Positions 26,238 to 37,200 of a stretch of 64,000 nucleotides of DNA are shown here, piece after piece; position 1 is the first letter of the stretch; the number at the start of each line of letters is the position of its first letter. The notes under the pieces are model-generated. The model had not been told where the DNA came from, made no database searches, and saw only the letters and a program-made list of their open reading frames with translations. Position numbers and translations under genes: made by a program. Origin of the DNA: Alphaproteobacteria bacterium (GTDB lineage: Bacteria; Pseudomonadota; Alphaproteobacteria; Acetobacterales; Acetobacteraceae); NCBI GenBank assembly GCA_026400815.1, contig JAPLOI010000034.1, positions 17,765 to 81,764 on the forward strand, given 5' to 3'.

Positions 26238-26525
26238 TCAGCGCATAGGAAGCTGGGTTGCCCGCACCGTGGCTGAGCTCGTGCTGATCGCGAGGAGGCT
26301 GATCAGGATCGCCAGAAGCCGGATGAGCCAGGCGCGGAGGAGGCGCAGGTTGTGGCCTGCGGCGGTGAGGGTGACGTTGATGGCGTCACCTGTGGCACCA
26401 GCGAGGAAATTACGGCCGAGACGGCCGTCCTCCTTCATGTGGCCGATGCCGATGCACTCCACCTCCGGGGCGTGCAGGACATAGATCTTCTCGTGGCCCA
26501 GGTCGTCGTGACGCTGGCGCAGCAG
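26238..26525 (-). mobile_element. IS5-type transposase C-terminal remnant
   Basis: The minus strand encodes LLRQRHDDLGHEKIYVLHAP, then EVECIGIGHMKEDGRLGRNF and LAGATGDAINVTLTAAGHNL followed by RLLRAWLIRLLA. This is the C-terminal end of an IS5-family DDE transposase, which runs EV-CIG-GK and then GD-IN--L-AAG-N-R-LL. The N-terminal two thirds are absent and the fragment abuts the stop codon of the zincin gene, so the junction is exact. Confidence 0.75.
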
Positions 26526-26921
26526 CTACCCCTCACCCTCGATCCGTTCGATGTCGGCGTCCGAGATGCCGAAATGGTGCGCGACCTCTTGGATCAGGAT
26601 GTTGCGGACCAAGCGGAACAGGTCCTCTCCGGTCTCGATCCACTCCAGCAGGATGGGCCCGCGGTAGAGGGTGATGGTGTCGTGCTCCATCGGCGCGTCG
26701 AGAACGGTGTTCTGTGTGCGCGGCGGGCGGCGGTAGAGCCCAGTGATCGCCCAGGGGCTTTCGAAGCCAAGCTCCTGCGCGATCTCTTCCTCCACTACCT
26801 CATCCACCAGGATGGTGACGCCCCGCACCAGGATCCGCAGTTCCTCCGGGATGGCGGAGAAGGCATGCTCGGCCAGGTCCGCGATGTCGTCGAGGGTGGG
26901 AGGATGGTGGAAGCGGTGCAT
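26526..26921 (-). CDS. Zincin-like metallopeptidase family protein, copy 2 (altered metal site)
   Basis: 131 residues, the paralogue of 3520-3915. The expected HExxH motif reads LIQEVAHHFGISDADIE. The first His is Gln again, here by codon CAA rather than CAG, so the change looks kept rather than accidental. Other family features (TLDDIADLAEHAF, TITLYRGPILLEW) are intact. This copy lies 554 bp from an intact tRNA-Ser followed by lepA, so it may be the ancestral location. Confidence 0.87.
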   Translation of the reverse strand: MHRFHHPPTLDDIADLAEHAFSAIPEELRILVRGVTILVDEVVEEEIAQELGFESPWAITGLYRRPPRTQNTVLDAPMEHDTITLYRGPILLEWIETGEDLFRLVRNILIQEVAHHFGISDADIERIEGEG

Positions 26922-27475
26922 GACGCATCCACCTACTGGCGGAGCGCCGCGTCAAGCTGAGAGAGATGGCCGATCGGGTGGACGCTGGGGATGAGGGTGG
27001 GCAGCCGCAGCAGATTCGCAGACGCTGGGGCGAGGCTGACACGCCTGTCCGCGCCGTCTGGAGCGCGCACAAGGGCTCCAGTCTTCGCCTGCTCGCGCGA
27101 TCCGCCCCAGCGTGAGCTTCGTGCCGGGCGCCATGAGGAGCGGATTGAGTCCGTGCACTGGGCGACGACACGACGCAGCTTGATGAGGTGGCGTACCACG
27201 CAGTTCCCCTTTTTCGACCCCGGCACCATTCGCCAGGTAAACAGGTATTCGAACTCGCTGCCCCGCGACGCCCCTACAACCTATTGAAGATGCTGTGCTT
27301 CTGCCATCCGTACTAAATCAGCCAAGTCAACAGCTTCGGAGAGTATCGGCAACTGGAGAGCGACTTTCGGCCCCTCCCGCGTCTCGCCGGTCAACAGGTG
27401 AGGCGGAAAAGTCCCAGGATACCTGGGGATTTCCGTGCGGTGGCCTTCGGCGGAGAGCCTGACGCGCAGGGGAAT

Positions 27476-27565
27476 TGGCGGAAGGGGAGGGATTCGAACC
27501 CTCGGTACGCTTTCACGCACACACGCTTTCCAAGCGTGCGCCTTAAGCCGCTCGGCCACCCTTCC
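27476..27565 (-). tRNA. tRNA-Ser (anticodon GGA)
   Basis: The minus strand from 27565 folds as a 90-nt class II tRNA: acceptor GGAAGGG/CCCTTCC, D-arm GGCCGAGCGGCTTAAGGC, anticodon stem-loop CACGCTTGGAAAGCGTG with anticodon GGA, a long variable arm, T-arm GGGTTCGAATCCC, discriminator G, and an encoded CCA end. It decodes UCC and UCU. It is a typical integration target, and a partial copy of its 3' end occurs at 4230-4260. Confidence 0.95.
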
Positions 27566-27643
27566 GTCGCGGCGCGCTGAATAGCAGCGCACCGAAGGCA
27601 CGTCTATGCCCCAACGGGGCAGCAGCATCGCCCAAACGGCGCG

Positions 27644-29449
27644 TCAGGCATCCATCTTCAGGGCGGCAAGGAACGCACTCTGCGGGATCTCGACCTTGCC
27701 GAACTGCCGCATGCGCTTCTTGCCCTCCTTCTGCTTCTCCAGCAGCTTCCGCTTGCGGCTGATGTCACCGCCATAGCACTTCGCGGTCACGTCCTTGCTC
27801 AGCGCCCCGATCGTCTCGCGCGCAATCACCCGCCCGCCGATCGCCGCCTGGATGGCGATCTTGAACAGCTGCTTCGGGATCAAATCCTTCAGCTTCTCGC
27901 AGATGCTGCGCCCGCGTCGCTCCGCCTGGCTCTTGTGCGCGATGAAGGACAGCGCATCCACCGGGTCCTGGTTCACCAGGATGGAGATGCGCACCAACTC
28001 GCCCTCGGCATAGGCGTCCATCGCGTAGTCGAAGCTGGCATAGCCGCGGCTGACGGATTTCAGCCGGTCGTAGAAATCGAACACCACCTCGTTCAGCGGC
28101 AGGCGATACACCGCCATGGCGCGGTTGCCGACATAGGTGAGATCCAGCTGCACGCCGCGCCGCTCGCTGCACAGGGTCAGGATGGAGCCGAGATACTCAT
28201 CGGGCACCATGATCGTGGCCTTGATCCAAGGCTCCTCGATATGGTCGATCTTGGTCGGGTCCGGCATGTCGGCGGGGTTGTGCAGCTCCGTCATGCTGCC
28301 ATCGTTGGCGAACAGCCGGTACACCACGCTCGGCGCGGTCGCGATCAGGTCGAGGTCGAATTCGCGCGACAGCCGCTCCTGGATGATCTCCAGGTGCAGC
28401 AGGCCCAGGAACCCGCAGCGATAACCGAAGCCCAGCGCGGCGCTGCTCTCCGCCTCGAAATGGAAGCTCGCATCGTTCAGCCGCAGCTTGGCCAGGCTGT
28501 CGCGCAGCTTCTCGAAATCGTCGGCATCCACCGGGAACAGGCCGCACCACACCACGGGCACACTGGGCTTGAAGCCCGGCAGCGCCTCGGTGGCCGGCTG
28601 GCGGTCATCGGTGATGGTGTCGCCCACCGCGATATCGGCCACCGTCTTGATGGCCGCGGTGATGTAGCCCATCTCGCCCGGGCCCAGATCGTCCACCGGC
28701 ACCAGCCGCGGCGTGAACACGCCCACCTGCTCCACCGGATGCGTGATTCCATTGGCCATCATGCGGATCTTCTGGCCCTTGCGGATGCTGCCGTCCTTCA
28801 CCCGGATCAGGATGATCACGCCCAGATACTGGTCGTACCAGCTATCCACGATCAGCGCCTTCAGCGGCGCGTTCCGGTTGCCGGTCGGCGGCGGCAGCCG
28901 GGTCACCAGCGCCTCCAGCACGCCCTCAATGTTCAGGCCCGACTTGGCCGAAACCATCACGGCGTCCGACGCATCCAGCCCGATCACGTCCTCGATCTGC
29001 TGGCGCACCCGGTCGGGCTCGGCCGCCGGCAGGTCGATCTTGTTGAGCACCGGCACGATCTCGTGGTTCGCATCGATCGCCTGGTACACATTGGCCAGCG
29101 TCTGCGCCTCCACGCCCTGGGAGGCATCGACCACCAGCAACGAGCCCTCGCACGCGGCCAAGGACCGGCTCACCTCGTAGGCGAAGTCCACATGGCCCGG
29201 CGTGTCCATCAGATTGAGCACGTAATCCAGCCCATCCTTGGCCTTGTAGGCCAGGCGCACCGTCTGCGCCTTGATGGTGATGCCGCGCTCCTTCTCCAGC
29301 TCCATGTTGTCGAGCACCTGCTCGGTCATCTCGCGCGCCGTCAGGCCGCCAGTGGCCTGGATCAGCCGGTCGGCGAGCGTGGATTTCCCATGGTCGATAT
29401 GGGCGATGATCGAGAAGTTGCGGATGCGATCGAGTGGGGTGTCGGTCAT
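27644..29449 (-). CDS. lepA: Elongation factor 4 (LepA)
   Basis: 601 residues, full length. The GTPase motifs are AHIDHGKST (G1), DTPGHVDF (G3) and NKIDLP (G4), with the EF4-specific C-terminus ([30 protein letters not shown]). LepA acts on ribosomes to back-translocate or remodel stalled or initiating complexes. It lies 31 bp downstream of pheT. The short gap contains CTGACA, 17 bp, then TATCTG ending six bases before the ATG, a weak candidate for its own promoter. Confidence 0.97.
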   Translation of the reverse strand: MTDTPLDRIRNFSIIAHIDHGKSTLADRLIQATGGLTAREMTEQVLDNMELEKERGITIKAQTVRLAYKAKDGLDYVLNLMDTPGHVDFAYEVSRSLAACEGSLLVVDASQGVEAQTLANVYQAIDANHEIVPVLNKIDLPAAEPDRVRQQIEDVIGLDASDAVMVSAKSGLNIEGVLEALVTRLPPPTGNRNAPLKALIVDSWYDQYLGVIILIRVKDGSIRKGQKIRMMANGITHPVEQVGVFTPRLVPVDDLGPGEMGYITAAIKTVADIAVGDTITDDRQPATEALPGFKPSVPVVWCGLFPVDADDFEKLRDSLAKLRLNDASFHFEAESSAALGFGYRCGFLGLLHLEIIQERLSREFDLDLIATAPSVVYRLFANDGSMTELHNPADMPDPTKIDHIEEPWIKATIMVPDEYLGSILTLCSERRGVQLDLTYVGNRAMAVYRLPLNEVVFDFYDRLKSVSRGYASFDYAMDAYAEGELVRISILVNQDPVDALSFIAHKSQAERRGRSICEKLKDLIPKQLFKIAIQAAIGGRVIARETIGALSKDVTAKCYGGDISRKRKLLEKQKEGKKRMRQFGKVEIPQSAFLAALKMDA

Positions 29450-29480
29450 GGGTGTCAGATAGGCGCTTTGCCTCTCCCTG

Positions 29481-31940
29481 TCAGCCTCGCAGCGTGGCGC
29501 CAGTGGCCTTGGCGACGGCCACCACCACCTTCTGCCCCGCCGCTTCGATCTCCTGGTCCGTCAGCGTGCGCTCGCGCGGCTGGAACACCACCTCGATCCC
29601 CAGGGATTTGCGGCCGGCCTCCATCTTGTCGCCCTCGTACACGTCGAACAGCGCAACGCCTGCGATCAGCGTGCGCTCCGCCCCGCGCGCGGCCTTCAGC
29701 ACCGCCTCGGCCGGCACGCCCGCCTCCACCACGAAGGCGAAATCGCGCCGCACCGGCTGGAAGGCCGGCAGGTCAGGAACGGACTTCTTGCGCTTCTTGG
29801 GATCCTGGATGGCATCAAGATACACCTCGAACGCCACCGCCGGGCCCGTGAGGTCCAGCGCCGCCAGCACGCGCGGATGCAGCGCCCCGAACGTCGCCAG
29901 CACCGTCTTGGGGCCCTGCCGCACCGTGCCGCTCTGGCCCGGATGGTAGAAGCCCGGCGCATCGGCCGTCACGCTCAGCGCCTCCATCGGCACACCAAGG
30001 GCCGCCAGCACCGCCCAGAGGTCGGCCTTGGCCCCCATCGCATCCACCGCCGTGGCGCCGCCCTGCCAGTGGCGCGCGCTGGCCCCGGCCCGCAGCCCGG
30101 CAGCCACCAGGCGCTGCCCCTCGGCATCCGGGAAGGCCGGCCCGATCTCGAACAGGCTCACATCGGCATGGCCGCGCGCGGCATTGCGCCCCGCCGCCAT
30201 CGCCAGCGTGGCCAGCGGCGTTGGCCGCATCTGGTCAAGGTCGGAGGCGATCGGGTTCACCAGCCGCAACGCCTCCGGCGCCGTGCCGAACAGCCGCGCC
30301 GTCTCGGAAGGCATGAAGCTGAAGGTCACGCACTCCGCCATTCCCGCCGCCGCCAGCATGCGCCGCGCCACCGCGCTGCGCTGCTGCCGCGGCGAGAGCG
30401 TGGCCGCCGGCACCGAACCCGAAACCGGCAGGGAAACCGGCGGCACGTTGTCCAGGCCCTTCAGGCGCAGCACCTCCTCAATCAGGTCGCATTCCTGCTC
30501 CATCGCCGCCCGCCCCTCGGCCGCCTTCGCGGCGCGATCCGCCGGCAGGCTGGGCGAGGGCTCCAGCGGGGTGGAACCCGCCACGTCGTTGCGCCAGGAA
30601 GGCACGTTGACGGTCACGGAGGTCTCGCTGCGCGCCGCCACGGTGAAGCCGAGCCGTTCCAGCAAGGCCACGCACTCATCCGGCGCCACATCCATGCCGC
30701 CGAATTCGCCCATCCGGGCAAAGCGCATCGTCGCCGTGCGCTGCCACGCCGGCATCGCCCCGGCCACCGCCACCTCGCTCGCCTCGCCGCCGCACAGATG
30801 CTGGATCATCCGCGTCGCCGCCTCGACCGCATCTGGCAGCAGCGCCGGGTCGATCCCGCGTTCGAAGCGCTGGCGCGCATCGCTGATGATCTGGTGCCGC
30901 CGCCCGGCCAGCGCGACCGAAACGGGCTCGAACAGCGCGCATTCCAGGAACACGCTGGTCGTGCCCTCGTCGCAGCCCGTCGCCTCGCCACCCACCACGC
31001 CCGCCAAAGACTGCACGCCATTGGCATCGGCGATCACGCAGTCATCCTGCGTCACGGTATAATCCCTGCCGTTCAGGGCCTTGAACGCCTCCCCCGCGCC
31101 CGGCCGGAACACCAGCCGCCCGCCCGCCACCTTGTCGGCATCGAACACGTGCAGCGGCCGGCCGAGATCCATGGTGAAGAAATTCGTCACGTCCACCAGC
31201 GCGTTGATCGGCCGCAGCCCCACCGCCACCAGCCGCTCCTGCAGCCATTTCGGGCTCGGCCCGTTCTTCACGCCACGAATGGTCCGGCCCAGCACCCAGG
31301 GGCAGGCCAGGGGCATCTCGATCGCCCAATCCACCGCGCTCGCGCCGTGGCTTTGCACCTTGGTCGGCGCGAACGGCACCAGCGTGCCCAGCCCCGCCGC
31401 CGCCAGGTCCCGCGCCACGCCGCGCACCGACAGCGCATCGCCGCGATTGGGCGTCACCGCGATCTCGATCACCGGATCATCCAGCCCCGCCCACTCGGCA
31501 TAGGCCATGCCCACGGGGGCCGACTCATCCAGCTCCACGATCCCCGAATGGTCCTCGCCGAGGCCCATCTCCCGGTAGGAGAGCAGCATGCCGGCACTTT
31601 CCACGCCGCGGATCTCGCCCACCTTCAGCGTGACCGCCGTGCCCGGAATGTAGCTGCCCGGCGGCGCGAACACGCCCTTCATGCCGGTGCGCGCATTCGG
31701 CGCCCCGCACACCACGGAAACGATGCCGTTGCCGGTATCCACCTTGCAGGCCCGCAGCCGGTCCGCGTTCGGGTGCTGCACCGCTTCCACCACATGCGCC
31801 ACCACGAACGGCGCCAGCGCCGCCCCGCGATTCTCAACGCCCTCCAGCTCCAACCCGATATTGGTCAGCGCCGTGGTGATCTCATCCAACGAGGCATCCG
31901 TCTCCAGATGCGTCTTCAGCCAGGAAAGGGGGAACTTCAT
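29481..31940 (-). CDS. pheT: Phenylalanyl-tRNA synthetase beta subunit
   Basis: 819 residues beginning [15 protein letters not shown], the standard PheT start (the frame runs further upstream but the family begins here). It contains the N-terminal tRNA-binding OB domain ([20 protein letters not shown]), the B3/B4 editing region, the B5 domain, the catalytic-like core ([11 protein letters not shown]) and the ferredoxin-fold anticodon-binding C-terminus ([17 protein letters not shown]). Together with PheS it forms the alpha2beta2 enzyme that charges tRNA-Phe. It starts 4 bp after pheS ends. Confidence 0.97.
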   Translation of the reverse strand: MKFPLSWLKTHLETDASLDEITTALTNIGLELEGVENRGAALAPFVVAHVVEAVQHPNADRLRACKVDTGNGIVSVVCGAPNARTGMKGVFAPPGSYIPGTAVTLKVGEIRGVESAGMLLSYREMGLGEDHSGIVELDESAPVGMAYAEWAGLDDPVIEIAVTPNRGDALSVRGVARDLAAAGLGTLVPFAPTKVQSHGASAVDWAIEMPLACPWVLGRTIRGVKNGPSPKWLQERLVAVGLRPINALVDVTNFFTMDLGRPLHVFDADKVAGGRLVFRPGAGEAFKALNGRDYTVTQDDCVIADANGVQSLAGVVGGEATGCDEGTTSVFLECALFEPVSVALAGRRHQIISDARQRFERGIDPALLPDAVEAATRMIQHLCGGEASEVAVAGAMPAWQRTATMRFARMGEFGGMDVAPDECVALLERLGFTVAARSETSVTVNVPSWRNDVAGSTPLEPSPSLPADRAAKAAEGRAAMEQECDLIEEVLRLKGLDNVPPVSLPVSGSVPAATLSPRQQRSAVARRMLAAAGMAECVTFSFMPSETARLFGTAPEALRLVNPIASDLDQMRPTPLATLAMAAGRNAARGHADVSLFEIGPAFPDAEGQRLVAAGLRAGASARHWQGGATAVDAMGAKADLWAVLAALGVPMEALSVTADAPGFYHPGQSGTVRQGPKTVLATFGALHPRVLAALDLTGPAVAFEVYLDAIQDPKKRKKSVPDLPAFQPVRRDFAFVVEAGVPAEAVLKAARGAERTLIAGVALFDVYEGDKMEAGRKSLGIEVVFQPRERTLTDQEIEAAGQKVVVAVAKATGATLRG

Positions 31941-31944
31941 GGTC

Positions 31945-33015
31945 TCACACCCCCTCGTGGAGCATCGCCGGCGCCAGGGCACTGAACCCGTAGTGCCGCA
32001 GCCAGCGGATATCGCTTTCGTAGAACGGCCGCAGATCGGGGATGCCGTGCTTCAGCATCGTCACCCGCTCGATCCCCATGCCGAACGCAAACCCCTGCCA
32101 TTCGCGCGGATCGATCCCGCAATTGGCCAGCACCTTCGGGTGCACCATCCCGCTGCCCAAAATCTCCAGCCAGTCCCCGCCTCCGCCCAGTTCGCCCGTC
32201 TTGCGGTTCCAGCCGATATCCACCTCCATCGAGGGCTCGGTGAACGGGAAGTAGCTCGACCGGAACCGCACCGGCAGGTTGGTGATGCCGAAGAACGCCC
32301 GCAGGAAATCGATCAGGCAGCCCTTCAGGTGCCCCAGCGTGATCCCGCGATCGATCACCAGCCCCTCCACCTGGTGGAACATCGGCGAGTGCGTCGCATC
32401 GTGGTCGGCGCGATAGGTGCGGCCGGGCACGATCACCCGGATCGGCGGCGCCTGGTTCAGCATCGTGCGCACCTGCACCGGCGAGGTATGCGTGCGCAGC
32501 ACCCGCTGCCGCCCTTCGGCGTCGATGCCCGGCACATAGAACGTATCCATGTCCTGCCGCGCCGGATGGTGCGCCGGAATGTTCAGCGCGCCGAAATTGC
32601 GCCAGTCATCCTCGATATCCGGCCCCTCGGCGATGGCGAAGCCCATGGCGCCGAAGATCGCCGCCATCTCCTCCATCGTCCGGCTGATCGGATGGATCAG
32701 CCCGGTGGGGGCCAGGCGCGGCGGCAAGGTCACGTCCAGCCGCTCGCTCGCCAGCCGCGCCTCCAGCGCCGCCTCCTCCAGCGAGGCGCGCCGCGCGTCG
32801 ATCGCCGCGGTCAGCGCCTCCTTCAGCTCATTCAGCGCCGCCCCGCGCGCGCGCCGCTCCTCGGGCGCCACCTTGCCCAACTCCTTGAGCAACCCCGTCA
32901 GCGAACCGCTGCGGCCCAGCACGGCCACGCGCACCGCATCCCAGGCGCGCAAATCGCCGGCGGCCGCCAGGGCGGCATCGGTTTCGGTCTTGAGGGCGAG
33001 AAGATCGTCGGTCAT
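31945..33015 (-). CDS. pheS: Phenylalanyl-tRNA synthetase alpha subunit
   Basis: 356 residues. The N-terminal coiled coil is followed by the class II catalytic core: motif 1 ([19 protein letters not shown]), motif 2 ([20 protein letters not shown]) and motif 3 ([20 protein letters not shown]). FHQVEGL and the Phe-pocket sequence are present. The start at 33015 follows GGACGAGG. It leads the pheST pair and is preceded by a structured region (33036-33136). Confidence 0.97.
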   Translation of the reverse strand: MTDDLLALKTETDAALAAAGDLRAWDAVRVAVLGRSGSLTGLLKELGKVAPEERRARGAALNELKEALTAAIDARRASLEEAALEARLASERLDVTLPPRLAPTGLIHPISRTMEEMAAIFGAMGFAIAEGPDIEDDWRNFGALNIPAHHPARQDMDTFYVPGIDAEGRQRVLRTHTSPVQVRTMLNQAPPIRVIVPGRTYRADHDATHSPMFHQVEGLVIDRGITLGHLKGCLIDFLRAFFGITNLPVRFRSSYFPFTEPSMEVDIGWNRKTGELGGGGDWLEILGSGMVHPKVLANCGIDPREWQGFAFGMGIERVTMLKHGIPDLRPFYESDIRWLRHYGFSALAPAMLHEGV

Positions 33016-33035
33016 GGGCCTCGTCCGGAGCTGAA

Positions 33036-33136
33036 GCGTGATCGTCGAAGGCGGAATCGCCGGAGGCGTGAATCACGCGATCAAACAAAGACCTAGACCA
33101 TGTTCCGCGCGTCTGTCAGCGCGGATCGTGGTCTAG
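33036..33136 (-). promoter_or_regulatory. Structured leader upstream of pheS
   Basis: Between the rplT terminator and pheS lie two inverted repeats. CTAGACCATGTTCCGCGC (33093-33110) pairs with 33119-33136 with three mismatches and an 8-nt loop. GCGTGAT (33036-33042) pairs with ATCACGC (33072-33078). On the transcribed strand the first hairpin is followed by GGTCTTTGTTTG. This could be an attenuator of pheST. No Phe-rich leader peptide and no T-box motif was found, so the function is open. Confidence 0.4.
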
Positions 33137-33145
33137 TCGCACACG

Positions 33146-33175
33146 AAAAAGGGCCGCCCCGCGCGGGCAGCCCTT
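33146..33175 (-). terminator. Intrinsic terminator of rpmI-rplT
   Basis: On the minus strand AAGGGCTGCCC and GGGCGGCCCTT form a stem with one G-U pair and a 5-nt loop (33149-33175), followed by TTTTT (33150-33146). It lies 34 bp past the rplT stop, so transcription of rpmI-rplT ends before pheS. Confidence 0.8.
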
Positions 33176-33208
33176 CTCGTCGCGATCGGTATCCCTTGCG
33201 GGACGCGA

Positions 33209-33565
33209 TCAGGCCAGGGCGGCCTGCGCCTTCTTCACGATCTCACCAAAGCTGGCGGGATCGTCATAGGCGATGGCGGCCAGAACCTTGCGGTCCATCT
33301 CGATGCCACTCGCCTTGAGCGCCGCGATGAACTTCGAATAGGTCATGCCGTGCTCACGCACCGCGGCGTTGATGCGCTGGATCCACAGGCTGCGGAAATC
33401 GCGCTTCTTCACCTTGCGGTCGCGATAGGCATACTGAAGGGACTTCTCCAGCCGCTCCAGCGCAATGCGATAATTGGTGGACGAACGGCCCACGAAGCCC
33501 TTGGAGGCATCGAGAACCTTCTTGTGGCGGGCGTGCGTTGTTACGCCCCGCTTGACGCGTGCCAT
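33209..33565 (-). CDS. rplT: 50S ribosomal protein L20
   Basis: 118 residues, standard L20 ([60 protein letters not shown]). It binds 23S rRNA early in 50S assembly and in some bacteria represses its own operon. It follows rpmI by 14 bp. Confidence 0.98.
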   Translation of the reverse strand: MARVKRGVTTHARHKKVLDASKGFVGRSSTNYRIALERLEKSLQYAYRDRKVKKRDFRSLWIQRINAAVREHGMTYSKFIAALKASGIEMDRKVLAAIAYDDPASFGEIVKKAQAALA

Positions 33566-33579
33566 GTGCTAGCGCTCCC

Positions 33580-33783
33580 TCAACCCAGACCGTACGGCGC
33601 CCACTGCTTGACGGTCAGCCCGTCAGCATGGGTCAGCGTCTGGCTGCCGCGCCCCTGGCGCTTCATCTTCTGCGGACGGTTGATCAGCCCGTGGCGCTTG
33701 TTGCCAGGGCCCGCCAGCACCTTGCCGGTGGCGGTGATCTTGAAGCGCTTCTTCACAGAAGACTTCGTCTTCATCTTGGGCAT
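33580..33783 (-). CDS. rpmI: 50S ribosomal protein L35
   Basis: 67 residues ([50 protein letters not shown]). The start at 33783 is preferred over the in-frame ATG six bases upstream because the GAGGAG ribosome binding site leaves proper spacing only for 33783. infC, often upstream of rpmI, is not here; dapF is divergent instead. Confidence 0.96.
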   Translation of the reverse strand: MPKMKTKSSVKKRFKITATGKVLAGPGNKRHGLINRPQKMKRQGRGSQTLTHADGLTVKQWAPYGLG

Positions 33784-33884
33784 TTGCATCTCCTCAGGTC
33801 GGAAGCTGCCCCCACCGGAATGGCAGGCACAGCCGTCGCGGCCGGGCATGCCCACACAGGCCCGGACCCACAGACGAAGGCGGG

Positions 33885-33913
33885 CATATACCGATCCGCC
33901 CCCCGCCATGCAA
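33885..33913 (-). promoter_or_regulatory. Probable sigma-70-type promoter of rpmI-rplT
   Basis: On the minus strand TTGCAT (33913-33908), a 17-bp spacer and TATATG (33890-33885). Transcription would start near 33878 and give a leader of about 95 nt before rpmI, room for L20-type autoregulation. Confidence 0.6.
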
Positions 33914-33923
33914 GCCGCGCGCT

Positions 33924-33958
33924 TTGCCGCACACGCGCAGCCCCATATAACCCCGCGC
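33924..33958 (+). promoter_or_regulatory. Probable leaderless promoter of dapF
   Basis: TTGCCG (33924-33929), a 16-bp spacer, TATAAC (33946-33951), then seven bases to the ATG at 33959. The predicted transcription start coincides with the A of the start codon and there is no Shine-Dalgarno, which fits a leaderless mRNA. Confidence 0.6.
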
Positions 33959-34795
33959 ATGGAAACACCCTTCCTGAAGATGCACGGCGCCGGGAACGAC
34001 TTCGTCGTGTTCGACGAACGCGCCCGCACGCTCGGCCTCACCCCCACCCGGGCCGCCGCCATCGCCAACCGCCGCACCGGAATCGGCTGCGACCAGTTCA
34101 TCGTTATCGAACCCCCGCCGCCCGGCTCCAGCGCCGATGCCTTCATGCGCATCCGCAACCCCGACGGCTCGGAGGCCGGCGCCTGCGGCAACGCCACACG
34201 CTGCGTCGTCTCCCTCCTTGCCGCCGAAACCGGCCGGCCGGAGATCACCATCCAAACCATCTCCGGCCTCCTCCCCAGCCGCCTCCTCCCGGATGGCCGC
34301 GTGCAGGTCGACATGGGCCCCGCCCGCCTCTCCTGGCAGGACGTGCCCCTGGCCCACGAGACCGACACCCTCCACCTCCCGCTGTCCCTGGGCCCGGTGG
34401 CAGACCCCGCTGCCTGCTCCATGGGCAACCCCCACGCCACCTTCTTCGTGCCAAACGTGATGGCCCTGCCCATCGAATCTCTCGGCCCCGCGCTGGAAAC
34501 CGACCCACTCTTCCCCGCCCGCGCGAACATCGGCTTCGCGGAAATCCAATCCCCCACCCGCATCCGCCTGCGCGTCTGGGAACGCGCCGCCGGCCTCACC
34601 TTGGCCTGCGGCTCCGGCGCCTGCGCCACCATCGTCAATGCCGCCCGCCGCGGCCTCACCGGCCGCCGCGCCACCATCGAGGCCGATGGCGGCCTGCTCG
34701 ACATGGAATGGCGCGAAGACGGCCACGTGCTGATGACCGGCCCCGTCACCACCAGCTTCCACGGCACCATCAACCTCGCCGCCTACCCGGCATGA
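33959..34795 (+). CDS. dapF: Diaminopimelate epimerase
   Basis: 278 residues. It interconverts LL- and meso-diaminopimelate for lysine and peptidoglycan synthesis. Both catalytic Cys regions are present ([10 protein letters not shown] and [12 protein letters not shown]), as are [16 protein letters not shown] and [10 protein letters not shown]. It shares an ATGA overlap with mtaB, and dapF-mtaB-ftsY is a conserved alphaproteobacterial order. The third codon positions are almost all G or C. Confidence 0.97.
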   Translation: METPFLKMHGAGNDFVVFDERARTLGLTPTRAAAIANRRTGIGCDQFIVIEPPPPGSSADAFMRIRNPDGSEAGACGNATRCVVSLLAAETGRPEITIQTISGLLPSRLLPDGRVQVDMGPARLSWQDVPLAHETDTLHLPLSLGPVADPAACSMGNPHATFFVPNVMALPIESLGPALETDPLFPARANIGFAEIQSPTRIRLRVWERAAGLTLACGSGACATIVNAARRGLTGRRATIEADGGLLDMEWREDGHVLMTGPVTTSFHGTINLAAYPA

Positions 34796-36015
34796 GCGTC
34801 GACATCCTCACCTTCGGCTGCCGCCTCAACACCTACGAATCCGAGGTGATGCGCGGCCACGCCCAGGCGCTGACCAACACCATCATCGTCAACACCTGCG
34901 CCGTCACCGCCGAAGCCGAGCGCCAGGCCCGCCAGGCCATTCGCCGCGCCCACCGCGAAAACCCAGGAGCCCAGATCGTCGTCACCGGCTGCGCCGCCCA
35001 GATCAACCCGGACTCCTGGGCCACCCTCCCCGGCGTCACCCGCGTGCTCGGCAACGAAGACAAGCTGAAGCCAGAATCCTGGCTCCCCGATGCCGGCAGC
35101 GCCGTGTCCGACATCATGGCCGCCCGCGAAACCGCCCCCCACCTGGTCACCGAATTCGCCGGCCGGGCGCGGGCCTTCGTGCAGGTCCAGCAGGGCTGCG
35201 ACCACCGCTGCACCTTCTGCATCATCCCCTTCGGCCGCGGCCCCAACCGCTCCGTCCCCATCGGCGCCATCGCCGAACAGGTCCGCACCCTCGTCGCCTC
35301 CGGCTACCGCGAAATCGTCCTCACCGGCGTGGACATCGCCAGCTACGGCCCAGACCTCCCCGGCCGCCCCACCCTCGGCCAGATGGCCCGCCGCCTCCTC
35401 GCCGCCGTCCCCGAGCTCCCCCGCCTGCGCCTCTCCTCCATCGACCCCGCCGCGATCGACGACGACCTCTGGCGCCTGATCGAAACCGAACCGCGCCTCA
35501 TGCCCCATTTGCACCTCTCCATGCAGGCCGGCAGCGACCTCATCCTCAAGCGCATGAAGCGCCGCCACCTGCGCCAGCAGGGCCTCGATGTCATCGCCCG
35601 CGCCCGTGCGCTGCGCCCCGGAATCGGCATCGGCGCCGACCTCATCGCCGGCTTCCCCACCGAGACAGACGAGCTCTTCGCCGAAACCCTCGCCTTCGTA
35701 GAGGAAGCCGCCATCCCCTTCGTCCACGTCTTCCCCTACAGCGAACGCCCCGGCACCCCCGCCGCCCGCATGCCCGCCGTGCCCGTCCCCCTCCGCCGCG
35801 AGCGCGCCGCCCGCCTGCGCGAAGCAGGCCAACAGGCCGCCACCACCTTCCTCGCCGCCCAGATCGGCCGCACCCTCACCGTGCTCGCCGAAACCGAAAC
35901 CGGCGGCCACAGCGAACACTTCGCCCCCGTCAGAATCGCCGCGACCCCAGGCCAACTCCTCCAGGCCCGCGTCACCGCCGCCACCCCCGACCACCTTCTC
36001 GCGGAACCTGCCTGA
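34792..36015 (+). CDS. mtaB: tRNA (t6A37) methylthiotransferase, MtaB-type
   Basis: 407 residues, radical-SAM methylthiotransferase. The N-terminal domain carries the Cys residues for the auxiliary cluster ([31 protein letters not shown]); the radical-SAM CxxxCxxC is GCDHRCTFC. Further motifs are [21 protein letters not shown] and [15 protein letters not shown], with a short TRAM-like C-terminus. It adds a methylthio group to t6A at position 37 of ANN-decoding tRNAs. Its stop lies inside a long inverted repeat. Confidence 0.93.
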   Translation: MSVDILTFGCRLNTYESEVMRGHAQALTNTIIVNTCAVTAEAERQARQAIRRAHRENPGAQIVVTGCAAQINPDSWATLPGVTRVLGNEDKLKPESWLPDAGSAVSDIMAARETAPHLVTEFAGRARAFVQVQQGCDHRCTFCIIPFGRGPNRSVPIGAIAEQVRTLVASGYREIVLTGVDIASYGPDLPGRPTLGQMARRLLAAVPELPRLRLSSIDPAAIDDDLWRLIETEPRLMPHLHLSMQAGSDLILKRMKRRHLRQQGLDVIARARALRPGIGIGADLIAGFPTETDELFAETLAFVEEAAIPFVHVFPYSERPGTPAARMPAVPVPLRRERAARLREAGQQAATTFLAAQIGRTLTVLAETETGGHSEHFAPVRIAATPGQLLQARVTAATPDHLLAEPA

Positions 36016-36070
36016 TGTCCGGAACGCAGAACCCGATCAACATGGAACCATCCGAGTGCCGGACATCAGG
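36011..36070. repeat. 12-bp perfect inverted repeat at the mtaB stop
   Basis: CCTGATGTCCGG (36011-36022, containing the mtaB TGA) is exactly repeated in inverse at 36059-36070, with a 36-nt loop. A second hairpin, CCGTCCG/CGGACGG (36105-36122), follows in the 127-bp gap before ftsY. Neither has a U-run, so they may be 3'-end stabilisers or protein-binding sites rather than intrinsic terminators. Confidence 0.6.
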
Positions 36071-36142
36071 CCCTTGGCTTGAGCGGCCTGCTGATCCGCT
36101 TCGTCCGTCCGAAGCCGGACGGCCTGCGCGGGCAGGACGCTG

Positions 36143-37060
<918 letters not shown>

Positions 37061-37068
37061 GAAAGACT

Positions 37069-37171
37069 CTTCTTTTTGTGAACAAAAAGAAGCAAAAAAA
37101 CTTCCTGAATGGCGCCGTGCCTCCCACTTAAAGATACAAAAGTTTTTTGCTTCTTTTTTTCAAAAAAGAAG
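37069..37171. repeat. AT-rich nested palindrome, copy 1 (probable bidirectional terminator)
   Basis: Left hairpin CTTCTTTTTG/CAAAAAGAAG (37069-37092, loop TGAA) and right hairpin CTTCTTTTTT/AAAAAAGAAG (37150-37171). They are tied together by an outer pairing of GAAGCAAAAAAACTT with AAGTTTTTTGCTTC (37089-37103 with 37140-37153). It begins 8 bp after the ftsY stop. In a genome this GC-rich the element stands out. A second copy with the same layout lies at 44893-45000. Confidence 0.8.
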
Positions 37172-37200
37172 ATTCTTCCTTCCTTCAGACGGACTCCCAA

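Larger units (their letters stand above)
26526..27565 (-). repeat. Direct duplication, copy 2 (zincin gene, upstream DNA, intact tRNA-Ser)
   Basis: Same order and orientation as 3520-4260. The non-coding stretch 26922-27475 (about 550 bp) has no supported gene; part of it (about 27095-27175) aligns with the upstream DNA of copy 1. Here the tRNA-Ser is complete. Confidence 0.5.

Noticed and set aside
26933..27229. 98-codon minus-strand frame between the zincin gene and tRNA-Ser
   Set aside because: The region aligns only patchily with the block upstream of the other zincin copy, in different frames, so it is non-coding or dead.
29450..29480. Leaderless promoter for lepA
   Set aside because: CTGACA-N17-TATCTG is present but the -10 matches the consensus poorly and lepA can be read from pheT; noted only as weak.
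29877..31985. Very long plus-strand open frame opposite pheT
   Set aside because: It is a shadow of the GC-rich antisense strand of pheT; the composition is His/Arg/Gln-rich with no family features.
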